The notes under the pieces are model-generated. The model worked only from the letters and a program-made list of their open reading frames with translations, was not told where the DNA came from and made no database searches. From Cyanobacteriota bacterium (lineage in GTDB: Bacteria; Cyanobacteriota; Cyanobacteriia; PCC-6307; Cyanobiaceae), in the NCBI GenBank assembly GCA_026389255.1, contig JAPLIF010000102.1:1-5130 (forward strand): a stretch of 5,130 bases of DNA. The letters are read 5' to 3'. This document shows, in pieces, positions 1 to 5,130 of this stretch (positions are counted from its first letter, which is position 1; each line of letters starts with the position of its first letter). The translations under genes and the position numbers were made by a program.

Positions 1-206
1 CATCGCTTCTGCTGGGGGAACACCCACTGCCACGCCCACTCCCGATTGGCGTTTGGGTACTTCCGGTCCAGGGCATAGGGCATCAGCACACCGCCCCAGC
101 CAGCCTCCAGGTCGCCGTGATGCAGGCAGCGAACCCTCAGCAAATGCTCCTGCAGTGCTGGCATCAGACTCATGGGCAGCAAGGTAACCCGGTCCTACCC
201 CCCCCT
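1..206 (-). pseudogene. Integron-type tyrosine recombinase (IntI) remnant, 5' part missing, runs off left edge
   Basis: Read from the minus strand, positions 194 to 1 encode DRVTLLP, then (from an ATG at 173) a stretch with [17 protein letters not shown] and [17 protein letters not shown] (15-65). This matches the part of integron integrases that follows the GKGxKDR beta hairpin and includes the IntI-specific extra domain absent from XerC/XerD, which aligns with recalled class 1 IntI (ALKYPNAGREWAWQYVFP). Intact IntI proteins insert gene cassettes at attI using an R...H-R-H...Y active site. The N-terminal DNA-binding domain and the first catalytic arginine are not present upstream, where the photolyase gene lies instead. 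The frame upstream reads C-R-G-G-stop-D-R, so a TAG (195-197) stands where family members usually have lysine; AAG to TAG is one substitution. The reading frame stays open to the edge, so the remaining catalytic residues would lie outside the window. Family identity is strong; non-functionality is inferred from the missing 5' part and the stop. A short protein starting at 173 cannot be excluded. Confidence 0.82.
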
Positions 207-1773
207 ACAAATCCAACCCCAACTGAATCACCCCCTGGCTTGCCTGCGCCTTCGCCCCAGCCTTCCGCCGCCGCCCCCCGCCGCTCGCTCCCATTCCCGA
301 ACGCCGCGAGCCATGCCGCTCCACGATGGCGTCTGATTGCTCCCGAAAGCCCGGCTGACGCCGCCGGGCCCAGATGCGATCGCGGGCCTGGCGGGCGGCG
401 GCGGCGTAATCCACGATTGGCGTGGGATAGTCCACTCCCAGCGTCCAGCCCAGGCGCATCTGGGTGAAGGGGGGCATGGCCCAGGGTTCGTGCAGATGCA
501 CCAGGGGCACGGCCTCCAGTTCCGGTAGCCAGCGGCGCATGAACACACCTTCGGGGTCGTGCTCTTGGCCCTGCTTGATCGGGTTGTAGATGCGAATCGT
601 GTTGATGCCGGTGGTGCCCGATTGCATCTGGCATTGACTCCAGTGGATGCCGGGTTCGTAGTCCACAAACAAGCGCGCTAGATGCAAGCCGCTCTGGCGC
701 CAGGGCAGCTCCAGGTGGTGGCTGGCCACCGACATCAACATCGCCCGCATGCGGAAATTGATCCAGCCGGTGGCAATCAGGGATCGCATGCAGGCATCCA
801 CAAATGGCAATCCCGTGCGCCCTTCGGCCCAGGCTGCTAAACGCTCTGCATCGGTGGCATCCGCCGCAACGGCCGTCAGGGGATGGAGCTCGCGGAACTC
901 CAGATTCGGCTGGCTTTCCAGCTTCTGGATGAAATGGCAATGCCAGTGCAGCCGCCCATCAAAGCCCCGCAATGCCCTTAGCCAGTCGCCCCGCTGGGCC
1001 TCGGGCAATCGCTTGATTTGATCCCGGCGCTGGCGGCCCCGCTGCACCACCTCCCGCATCGACAGGGTGCCCCAGGCCAAATGGGGCGACAGGCGCGAAC
1101 AACTGGCCACGGCGCTGTTGGGGCTGGAGAGTTCGCGGTGGTAGCGGGCCCCCCGCTGCATCAAAAAACTCTCCAGTACGGCCAGGCCCTCCTGGCGTCC
1201 GCCCCGCTGGCGGCCCGGGCAGGGATCCGCCTCCAGGCCCAGGTCTTGGGCGGTGGGGATGGGGCCCGGATCCAGGCCCTGCAGGGGCATCAGGGCCTGG
1301 GGGGGCGGCGCGAGCGGCTCGGCCATGCGTGTCTCCCAGCGGCGCGCCCAGCCCTGGCGGCTGCCCAGGCGGCGGATCACACCGAACTGGGGAATCTCCA
1401 TCCAGGCGATGCCGTGCTGGCGGGCCCAGCGGCCCACCTGCAGATCGCGGGCATAGGTCCAGCCGTTGCCCGTTTCCTCATGGCTCCACAGTCCGGCGAT
1501 GCCGAAGCGGCGGCGAGCCCGCTCCAGCACCTGCACCACCACTCCCACCCGCACCACCAGGGGCTGGCCCAACTGGGCCAGGTCCCGCCGCAGCTCCTCC
1601 AGGCTTTCGGCGCAGAACTCCCACTGGCGGGCCGAGGCATCGGGCTGCTGCCACAACTCCGGCTCCACCACCACCAGGGGCAGCACCGGCCCCTGCTGGC
1701 AGGCCTGCAGCAGGGGCCGGTGATCCACCAGCCGCAGATCCCGCTTGAACCAGACGATCTGCAGCGGATCCAT
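205..1773 (-). CDS. Cryptochrome/deoxyribodipyrimidine photolyase family flavoprotein
   Basis: Encodes a 522-residue FAD protein of the photolyase/cryptochrome superfamily, predicted to be a cytosolic light-driven DNA repair enzyme or blue-light sensor. The N-terminal alpha/beta antenna domain (about 1-130) opens with IVWFKRDLRLVDHRPL, the family signature. The helical FAD domain (about 195-470) carries SRLSPHLAWGTLS (226-238), LPFVDACMRSLIATGWINFRMR (322-343, only part of which need be read as the core) and RIYNP...DPEGVFMRRWLPEL (394-419). The loop GIHWSQCQMQSGTTGIN (375-391) and HEETGNGW (98-105) mark a non-classical subgroup found in bacteria, distinct from E. coli PhrB and cry-DASH. W358 and W378 align with E. 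coli W359 and W382, but no tryptophan is seen at the W306 position. Residues about 487-514 form a basic, Gly-rich tail ending in QLGLDL. The ATG at 1773 is chosen because the signature follows directly. The stop TAG lies 8-10 bases from the integrase remnant. Repair versus signalling, and the lesion repaired, cannot be told from sequence. Confidence 0.93.
   Translation of the reverse strand: MDPLQIVWFKRDLRLVDHRPLLQACQQGPVLPLVVVEPELWQQPDASARQWEFCAESLEELRRDLAQLGQPLVVRVGVVVQVLERARRRFGIAGLWSHEETGNGWTYARDLQVGRWARQHGIAWMEIPQFGVIRRLGSRQGWARRWETRMAEPLAPPPQALMPLQGLDPGPIPTAQDLGLEADPCPGRQRGGRQEGLAVLESFLMQRGARYHRELSSPNSAVASCSRLSPHLAWGTLSMREVVQRGRQRRDQIKRLPEAQRGDWLRALRGFDGRLHWHCHFIQKLESQPNLEFRELHPLTAVAADATDAERLAAWAEGRTGLPFVDACMRSLIATGWINFRMRAMLMSVASHHLELPWRQSGLHLARLFVDYEPGIHWSQCQMQSGTTGINTIRIYNPIKQGQEHDPEGVFMRRWLPELEAVPLVHLHEPWAMPPFTQMRLGWTLGVDYPTPIVDYAAAARQARDRIWARRRQPGFREQSDAIVERHGSRRSGMGASGGGRRRKAGAKAQASQGVIQLGLDL
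376..383. repeat. HIP1-type palindrome GCGATCGC
   Basis: The octamer GCGATCGC lies within the photolyase coding region. HIP1 is highly over-represented in many cyanobacterial genomes. Only one copy was noticed here, so it supports a cyanobacterial origin weakly and says nothing about function at this site. Confidence 0.6.
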
Positions 1774-1878
1774 GGCGGCAGATTAAAAGGCGTCCGCTTG
1801 TTTGATCTGGGTTAGTCCCGCCGGCCCCCCTTGACCGCCGCGGCCGGCCCCCCAGCATGGGCCCAGGTGTCGCCCCCC
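1774..1878. promoter_or_regulatory. Divergent intergenic region between photolyase and ruvC genes
   Basis: The photolyase and ruvC genes are transcribed away from each other, so this 105-base gap should hold both promoters. The part next to the photolyase is the less GC-rich (ATTAAAAGG near 1781-1789, TTGTTTGATC near 1798-1807), while the ruvC side is very GC-rich with runs of C. I could not identify a convincing -35/-10 pair, operator or ribosome binding site. The frame of ruvC stays open upstream to a TTG at 1831, but the extra residues are proline/alanine-rich and unlike RuvC. Confidence 0.4.
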
Positions 1879-2361
1879 ATGAGAATCCTTGGCATTGATC
1901 CCGGCCTGGCCCGGGTGGGCTACGGCGTCATTGATTTCGAAGAGCGGCGGGGGGGCGTCGCCGGCTCCCAGCGGATGCTGGATTGCGGCATGATCCGCAC
2001 CGATCCCGGCCAGGGCGAAGGCCAGCGCATGGTCGAAATCGCCAACGACCTGCGCCAGCTCATCCGCGCCTGGAAGCCCCAGCTGGCGGCCGTGGAAAAA
2101 TTCTTTTTTTATCGCTCCAGCAACACCATTGCCGTGGTCCAGGCCCGGGGGGTGGTGATGATGACCCTGGCTCGCTTTGCCATCCCGGTGGTCGAATACC
2201 CGCCGATGCAGATCAAGCTGGCGGTGGCCGGCCATGGCCATGCCCCCAAGGACGAAGTGCTGGCCGCCGTCATGCGCGAACTCGACCTCGACACCCCGCC
2301 CCGCCCCGATGACGCCGCCGATGCCTTGGCGGTGGCCCTCACCGGCTGGTTCCAACGCTGA
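1879..2361 (+). CDS. ruvC: Crossover junction endodeoxyribonuclease RuvC
   Basis: Encodes a 160-residue RuvC, the dimeric Mg-dependent nuclease that resolves Holliday junctions made during recombinational repair, normally together with RuvAB (not present here). The RNase H-like fold is clear: [16 protein letters not shown] at the N-terminus with catalytic D7, [13 protein letters not shown] with E73, the conserved QARGVVM (88-94), and the C-terminal [11 protein letters not shown] with D145 and D148, giving the full acidic set (E. coli D7, E66, D138, D141). The ATG at 1879 is chosen because it places D7 exactly as in the family; an upstream in-frame TTG at 1831 would add 16 unrelated residues. 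Length is normal for the family. No Shine-Dalgarno sequence is visible. It is the first gene of the plus-strand run, and its stop lies 15 bases before the folate gene, which suggests co-transcription. Confidence 0.97.
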   Translation: MRILGIDPGLARVGYGVIDFEERRGGVAGSQRMLDCGMIRTDPGQGEGQRMVEIANDLRQLIRAWKPQLAAVEKFFFYRSSNTIAVVQARGVVMMTLARFAIPVVEYPPMQIKLAVAGHGHAPKDEVLAAVMRELDLDTPPRPDDAADALAVALTGWFQR

Positions 2362-2376
2362 AGCAAGCCATTCCCC

Positions 2377-3033
2377 ATGGAGGCCTTGAACCTGCCGCCC
2401 CCGCCCGGGGCCCCCAAAGATTCCCTGCGGCGCCACTACCGCCAGCTGCGTCGCCAAAGCCTGCCGCTGGCGGAGGCGGCCCTGCTGGAGGTGCTGGCCA
2501 CCGCCCTGCCGCAGACCCTGGAGGCGGCTGACGCCCAAGCCGAAACCCAGGCCAATCCCCAAGCGGCCCCCAGCCGCCTCGGCCTCTATTGGCCCGTGGG
2601 CAGCGAACCCGACTGGCGTCCCCTGCTGGAGCGCTGGCCCGAGGCCCTGATCCGGCGCCTGGCCCTGCCCGTGGTGCGTGCCGTGGACGGGGTCGGGCGG
2701 CTCACCTATGGGGCCTGGCACCCGGCCGACCCCCTGGTCGCCGATGACTGCGGCATCCCGGCCCCCATGGCTTCAGCGCCCCTGCAGGCCCATGACCTGG
2801 CCCTGTTGTTGGTGCCGGCCCTGGCCATCGATCAGCGCGGCATTCGGCTGGGATCGGGCGGCGGCTGGTACGACCGGCTGCGGGCCGACCCGACCTGGCG
2901 CCAGGTGCCCGCCCTGGCGGTCCTGCCCGCCACCTGTGTGGTGCCGTCCTTACCCAGGGATCCCTGGGATGTGCCCTTCTCGGGCTGGCTGGACGAATCC
3001 GGCGGACCCACCAAAGTTTCAGGCTTTGACTAA
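2377..3033 (+). CDS. 5-formyltetrahydrofolate cyclo-ligase (5,10-methenyl-THF synthetase)
   Basis: Encodes a 218-residue cytosolic enzyme that uses ATP to convert 5-formyl-THF to 5,10-methenyl-THF, returning this inhibitory storage folate to the one-carbon pool. The N-terminus has the K-x3-R helix (K14, R18-R19) expected for nucleotide contact. The diagnostic C-terminal block is LLLVPALAIDQRGIRLGSGG followed by GWYDRL (143-168), matching the family pattern LVPGLAFD..G.RLGYGGGYYDR; here S160 and W164 replace the more usual tyrosines. The protein is slightly longer than typical bacterial homologues (about 180-200 residues), mainly through an Ala/Gln-rich insert around residues 50-66. The ATG at 2377 is 15 bases after the ruvC stop; the residues before K14 are Pro-rich, so a slightly different start is possible, but no better one is seen. 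Also annotated as fau/ygfA in other bacteria. Confidence 0.93.
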   Translation: MEALNLPPPPGAPKDSLRRHYRQLRRQSLPLAEAALLEVLATALPQTLEAADAQAETQANPQAAPSRLGLYWPVGSEPDWRPLLERWPEALIRRLALPVVRAVDGVGRLTYGAWHPADPLVADDCGIPAPMASAPLQAHDLALLLVPALAIDQRGIRLGSGGGWYDRLRADPTWRQVPALAVLPATCVVPSLPRDPWDVPFSGWLDESGGPTKVSGFD

Positions 3034-3180
3034 TCGCCCCAAATCCCCCCGCTGGCCGCCGCCATTTGCCAAAATCCGGCCAACGCTTCCCGTTCGGCCT
3101 TGGATTCCACCCCGCTGCAGCCCCTGGGCCGGCCGTCCCGTCGCAATGCCTCCCAGCCCCCAGCACTCCATCTGGCGGTG
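3034..3180. other. Intergenic stretch with no recognised feature
   Basis: Between the folate gene and the small ORF I see no RNA gene, terminator hairpin with a T run, or promoter I can defend. The frame of the folate gene stays open past its TAA, and a TTG at 3100 could extend the following ORF upstream, but those codons are proline-rich and lack the purine-rich first positions of the downstream part. Confidence 0.4.
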
Positions 3181-3345
3181 ATGTCCCTGGTGGGCGAAGG
3201 CAGCCGCACCGCCTCCGAACGGGTGCTGGCCGCCGAACTCGAAAATCGCGCCAGTGGCTGTGATGCCCTCTCGATGATGGTCAGTTCCATCGCCCGCATG
3301 GTGCAAGCTGGAAGATCCAGCGATAATCGCTGGAAATCCACCTGA
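3181..3345 (+). CDS. Doubtful small ORF, 54 residues, unknown function
   Basis: From an ATG at 3181 this frame reads MSLVGEGSRTASERVLAAEL and continues to a C-terminus of RSSDNRWKST. I do not recognise the protein. It has no signal peptide or membrane segment; residues about 9-42 look helix-compatible. First codon positions are purine-rich and third positions are mainly C/G, as in the neighbouring genes, while the codons upstream of about 3174 are not, which is why this start is preferred to TTG 3100 or GTG 3178. The stop TGA is immediately followed by the ATG of the next gene, a layout compatible with translational coupling. Against it: no ribosome binding site, falling codon bias near the end, and an open antisense frame over the same stretch. 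It may be no more than leader sequence. Confidence 0.3.
   Translation: MSLVGEGSRTASERVLAAELENRASGCDALSMMVSSIARMVQAGRSSDNRWKST
3316..3334. promoter_or_regulatory. Perfect inverted repeat just upstream of the secreted-protein gene
   Basis: TCCAGCGA-TAA-TCGCTGGA is an 8-base perfect inverted repeat with a 3-base spacer, ending 11 bases before the ATG at 3346. It could be an operator for a dimeric regulator, or an RNA hairpin near the start codon. No T run follows on either strand, so it is a poor candidate for an intrinsic terminator. It also overlaps the end of the doubtful small ORF. The function is unproven. Confidence 0.35.
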
Positions 3346-3906
3346 ATGCTGGCCATGGCCCCCGGTTTCCCCCAGCTTCCTTCCTTGCGCGGGGCTTCAG
3401 TGTTCCTGGGCAGCGCCGCCCTGATGGCCCTCGCCCATCCCCAGCCGGCGGCCGCCCACGCCATCCAAACCACCCTTGAGTCCTTGGGTTCCTTCAGCCG
3501 GGCGTCCATGGATTCGGGCAAGGGTGCCACCACGGCCCCAGCAGGCGCCGGCTTTGCCCTGGCCAGCAGCTTTTCCACCGGAGTGCCGGTGGCCGATGCC
3601 TCCGTCCGCCTCGTGCCCCCGGGCGGCACCCCCATCGCCCTAGGCCGCACCGATGCCCGCGGCCATCTCAACTTCCAATTGCCCGCCGGGGCCCGCTCCG
3701 ACTGGGAAGTGCAGGTGGATGGGGGCCCCGGCCACCGCGACTACCTCGAACTGCCCAACGGCGCCGTCCGGCCTGCCGCCACGACCTTCCTTGTGCGGCC
3801 CCAAGGATCCCCCCAGAGCCCCGATCGCCTGCTGACCCCATTGCTGGGCCTGGGCCTGATGGGCGCCTTGGCGGGCCTGTGGGTCGTGCGATCCCCCCAG
3901 AGCTGA
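3346..3906 (+). CDS. Secreted, membrane-anchored Ig-like (carboxypeptidase regulatory-like/NikL-like) protein
   Basis: Encodes 186 residues. Residues about 14-38 form a signal peptide (SLRGASVFLGSAALMALA, then PQPAAAHA with a likely cleavage near A36-A39). A beta-rich domain follows (about 70-150) with FSTGVPVADASVRLV, GRTDARGHLNFQLPAG and WEVQVDGGPGHRDYLELP, the pattern of a carboxypeptidase-regulatory-like or transthyretin-like fold. A C-terminal hydrophobic segment (about 163-181, LTPLLGLGLMGALAGLWVV) should anchor it with the domain outside the cytoplasm. A mature N-terminus starting near His, a single Ig-like domain with the G-T-D-x-x-G-x-x-x-F motif, and a C-terminal helix recall NikL and related accessory proteins of nickel/cobalt ECF transporters and similar proteins of cyanobacteria. 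No transporter genes lie nearby, so a metal role is inference only. The ATG at 3346 abuts a preceding TGA; a second ATG at 3355 is also possible. SufE begins 18 bases after the stop. Confidence 0.8.
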   Translation: MLAMAPGFPQLPSLRGASVFLGSAALMALAHPQPAAAHAIQTTLESLGSFSRASMDSGKGATTAPAGAGFALASSFSTGVPVADASVRLVPPGGTPIALGRTDARGHLNFQLPAGARSDWEVQVDGGPGHRDYLELPNGAVRPAATTFLVRPQGSPQSPDRLLTPLLGLGLMGALAGLWVVRSPQS

Positions 3907-3917
3907 CCCCCCAGAGC
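3809..3917 (+). repeat. Three copies of CCCCCCAGAGC around a gene end
   Basis: The 11-mer CCCCCCAGAGC occurs at 3809-3819, 3893-3903 and 3907-3917. The last two form a near-tandem 14-base repeat that spans the stop codon of the secreted-protein gene; the first two share ATCCCCCCAGAGC and both encode Pro-Gln-Ser. This looks like local duplication or slippage in a C-rich tract and no function is implied. Confidence 0.55.
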
Positions 3918-3924
3918 CAACCCC

Positions 3925-4353
3925 ATGAGCAGCGGCAGTCCAGCCCTCGATCGCTTGGTGGAACGGCTGGGCAGCACCTCGGACCCCAAACGGCGCTACG
4001 AATACGTGCTGTGGCTGGCCAAGAAGCTCGAACCCCTGCCCGATGAACTGCGCCAGGACCACTACAAGGTCAAGGGCTGCGTCTCCCAGGTGTATGTGGT
4101 CGGCACCCTCCAGGACGGCACCCTCCACTGGCGTGGCGATTCCGATGCCGCCATCACCAAGGGCCTGCTGGCCCTGCTGATCGAAGGCCTGGAGGGGCTG
4201 ACCCCCCAACAGGCAGGGGCGCTCGACCCGGCGATCCTGGCCGCCACGGGGTTGCAGGCCAGCCTCACCCCCTCCCGGGCCAATGGCTTCCTCAACATCC
4301 TGCGGGCCATGCAGGCCCAGGCCGTGCGCTTGGGCACCCCAACGGAAGCATGA
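3925..4353 (+). CDS. sufE: SufE, cysteine desulfurase sulfur acceptor
   Basis: Encodes a 142-residue SufE, which takes persulfide sulfur from the cysteine desulfurase SufS and hands it to the SufBCD scaffold for cytosolic Fe-S cluster assembly, the main pathway in cyanobacteria. The hallmark YKVKGCVSQVYVV (47-59) contains the sulfur-accepting C52. The preceding RRYEYVLWLAKKLEPLPDEL (23-42) and the C-terminal LTPSRANGFLNIL (114-126) are equally typical. Length and the cysteine position match the family (E. coli SufE C51, 138 residues). The ATG at 3925 gives the normal N-terminus. The other suf genes are not in the window; in cyanobacteria sufE commonly lies apart from sufBCDS. It sits 18 bases after the secreted-protein gene and 35 bases before the homoserine dehydrogenase gene, so it is probably co-transcribed. 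Confidence 0.96.
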   Translation: MSSGSPALDRLVERLGSTSDPKRRYEYVLWLAKKLEPLPDELRQDHYKVKGCVSQVYVVGTLQDGTLHWRGDSDAAITKGLLALLIEGLEGLTPQQAGALDPAILAATGLQASLTPSRANGFLNILRAMQAQAVRLGTPTEA

Positions 4354-4388
4354 ATTTCTAGGATGGGTTGTTTGTGACACGGCGGCCC

Positions 4389-5130
4389 ATGGCCATCGGC
4401 ATCGGCTTGCTTGGTCTTGGCACCGTGGGCGCGGGGGTGGCCGCCATCCTCTCCAGCCCGGAGGGACGCCATCCGCTGGTGGGCGACCTGGCCCTGCGCC
4501 GCGTGGCGGTGCGGGATCCGGGCCGGGCGCGGGCCGTCAGCCTCGATCCCACCCTGCTGGTGACGGATCCGACCCTGGTGGTCGACGATCCGGCCGTCGA
4601 CATCGTTGTCGAGGTGATGGGGGGGCTGGAGCCGGCCCGCAACCTCATCCTGCGGGCCATCGCCGCCGGGAAGTCCGTGGTCACCGCCAACAAGGCGGTG
4701 ATCGCCCGCTACGGCGAGGAAATCGCCGCCGCCGCCGCCGCCCGGGGCGTTTATGTGCTGATTGAGGCGGCGGTGGGCGGCGGCATCCCGATCATCGAAC
4801 CCCTGAAGCAATCCCTGGGGGGCAACCGCATCCGCCGGGTGAGCGGCATCGTCAACGGCACCACCAACTACATCCTCAGCCGCATGGCCGATGAGGGGGC
4901 CGCCTACGGCGAGGTCTTGGCCGACGCCCAGCGCCTGGGTTACGCCGAAGCCGACCCCGCCGCCGATGTCCAGGGGGGCGACGCCGCCGACAAAATCGCC
5001 ATCCTGGCCGGTCTCGCCTATGGGGGCAGCATCGAACGCGCCGCCATCCCCACCGAATGCATTGATCTGCTGGACGCGCGCGATGTGGCCTACGCCAAGG
5101 AGCTGGGCTATGTGGGCAAGTTGCTGGCCG
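4389..5130 (+). CDS. hom: Homoserine dehydrogenase, 5' part, cut by right edge
   Basis: The first 247 residues of homoserine dehydrogenase, which reduces aspartate semialdehyde to homoserine with NAD(P)H, the branch step toward threonine and methionine. The N-terminal Rossmann motif is IGLLGLGTVGAGVA (G9-x-G11-x-x-G14). Further hallmarks are VEVMGGLEPAR, VVTANKAVIA, EAAVGGGIPIIEPLKQSLGG, VNGTTNYILSRM and GYAEADPAADVQGGDAADK, including the catalytic pair D198 and K202 (yeast Hom6 D219 and K223). There is no N-terminal aspartokinase, so this is the monofunctional type; a C-terminal ACT domain would lie beyond the window. The ATG at 4389 is chosen for the short lead-in to the glycine motif. A GTG at 4374 in the same frame is a real alternative, since AGGA at 4360-4363 lies 10 bases before it; an in-frame TAG at 4359 bounds the frame. 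Six GCC codons in a row (4725-4742) encode Ala113-118. Confidence 0.96.
   Translation, partial: MAIGIGLLGLGTVGAGVAAILSSPEGRHPLVGDLALRRVAVRDPGRARAVSLDPTLLVTDPTLVVDDPAVDIVVEVMGGLEPARNLILRAIAAGKSVVTANKAVIARYGEEIAAAAAARGVYVLIEAAVGGGIPIIEPLKQSLGGNRIRRVSGIVNGTTNYILSRMADEGAAYGEVLADAQRLGYAEADPAADVQGGDAADKIAILAGLAYGGSIERAAIPTECIDLLDARDVAYAKELGYVGKLLA

Noticed and set aside
1018..1815. Long plus-strand ORF (265 codons) opposite the photolyase
   Set aside because: Antisense shadow of a clearly recognised gene, with low-complexity Ala/Gly/Gln/His content and no family features.
1831..1878. TTG at 1831 as the ruvC start
   Set aside because: It adds 16 residues not found in RuvC; the ATG at 1879 puts the catalytic Asp at residue 7 as in E. 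coli.
1783..2721. Long minus-strand ORF (312 codons) opposite ruvC and the folate gene
   Set aside because: It is antisense to two well-identified genes, is rich in Gly/His/Gln with no recognisable motif, and is the usual result of high third-position GC.
3030..3671. Minus-strand ORF of 213 codons crossing the secreted-protein start and the small-ORF region
   Set aside because: Half of it is antisense to the secreted-protein gene; purine-rich first codon positions in 3181-3345 favour the plus strand. A shorter minus version from 3299 or 3290 cannot be fully excluded.
4363..4377. Mini-ORF ATG-GGT-TGT-TTG-TGA after an AGGA before the homoserine dehydrogenase gene, as a leader peptide
   Set aside because: Only four residues, with no threonine or methionine codon run and no attenuator hairpin; more simply, the AGGA may serve the GTG at 4374.
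3640..4380. Minus-strand ORF of 246 codons opposite sufE
   Set aside because: Fully explained as an antisense shadow of sufE and the end of the preceding gene.
4725..4742. (GCC)6 trinucleotide repeat as a phase-variation tract
   Set aside because: Slippage would only add or remove alanines in frame, and Ala runs are expected in this high-GC helix.

Overview
The window looks like a chromosomal segment of a high-GC unicellular cyanobacterium of the Synechococcus/Cyanobium type. The support is the protein content (a picocyanobacterial-style homoserine dehydrogenase, SufE and RuvC), strong C/G preference at third codon positions, mostly absent Shine-Dalgarno sequences, and one copy of the cyanobacterial palindrome GCGATCGC (376-383). 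The assignment is inferred from family resemblance recalled from memory, not from a database search.

Left part, minus strand (1-1773): a cryptochrome/photolyase-family flavoprotein (205-1773) is followed closely by the remnant of an integron-type tyrosine recombinase (IntI). The remnant runs off the left edge. It keeps the IntI-specific extra-domain signature, but its 5' part is missing and an in-frame TAG interrupts it at its first recognisable residues. The photolyase ends in QLGLDL, which resembles hexapeptide sliding-clamp-binding motifs.

Middle and right part, plus strand (1879-5130): after a short divergent intergenic region come ruvC (Holliday junction resolvase), a 5-formyltetrahydrofolate cyclo-ligase gene, a doubtful small ORF, a secreted, membrane-anchored Ig-like-domain protein resembling NikL/carboxypeptidase-regulatory-like proteins, a sufE gene, and the 5' part of a homoserine dehydrogenase gene cut by the right edge. 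Most gaps are short and all genes point the same way, so co-transcription is plausible, with the 147-base gap at 3034-3180 the likeliest place for a break. The genes do not form one pathway: they cover DNA recombination, one-carbon metabolism, Fe-S/sulfur transfer and Asp-family amino acid synthesis.

Most of the window is ordinary housekeeping DNA. I see no CRISPR array, rRNA, tRNA or complete mobile element. The parts most worth a second look are the integron-integrase relic at the photolyase 3' end and the clamp-motif-like photolyase tail. I do not see convincing evidence of a new multi-gene system.
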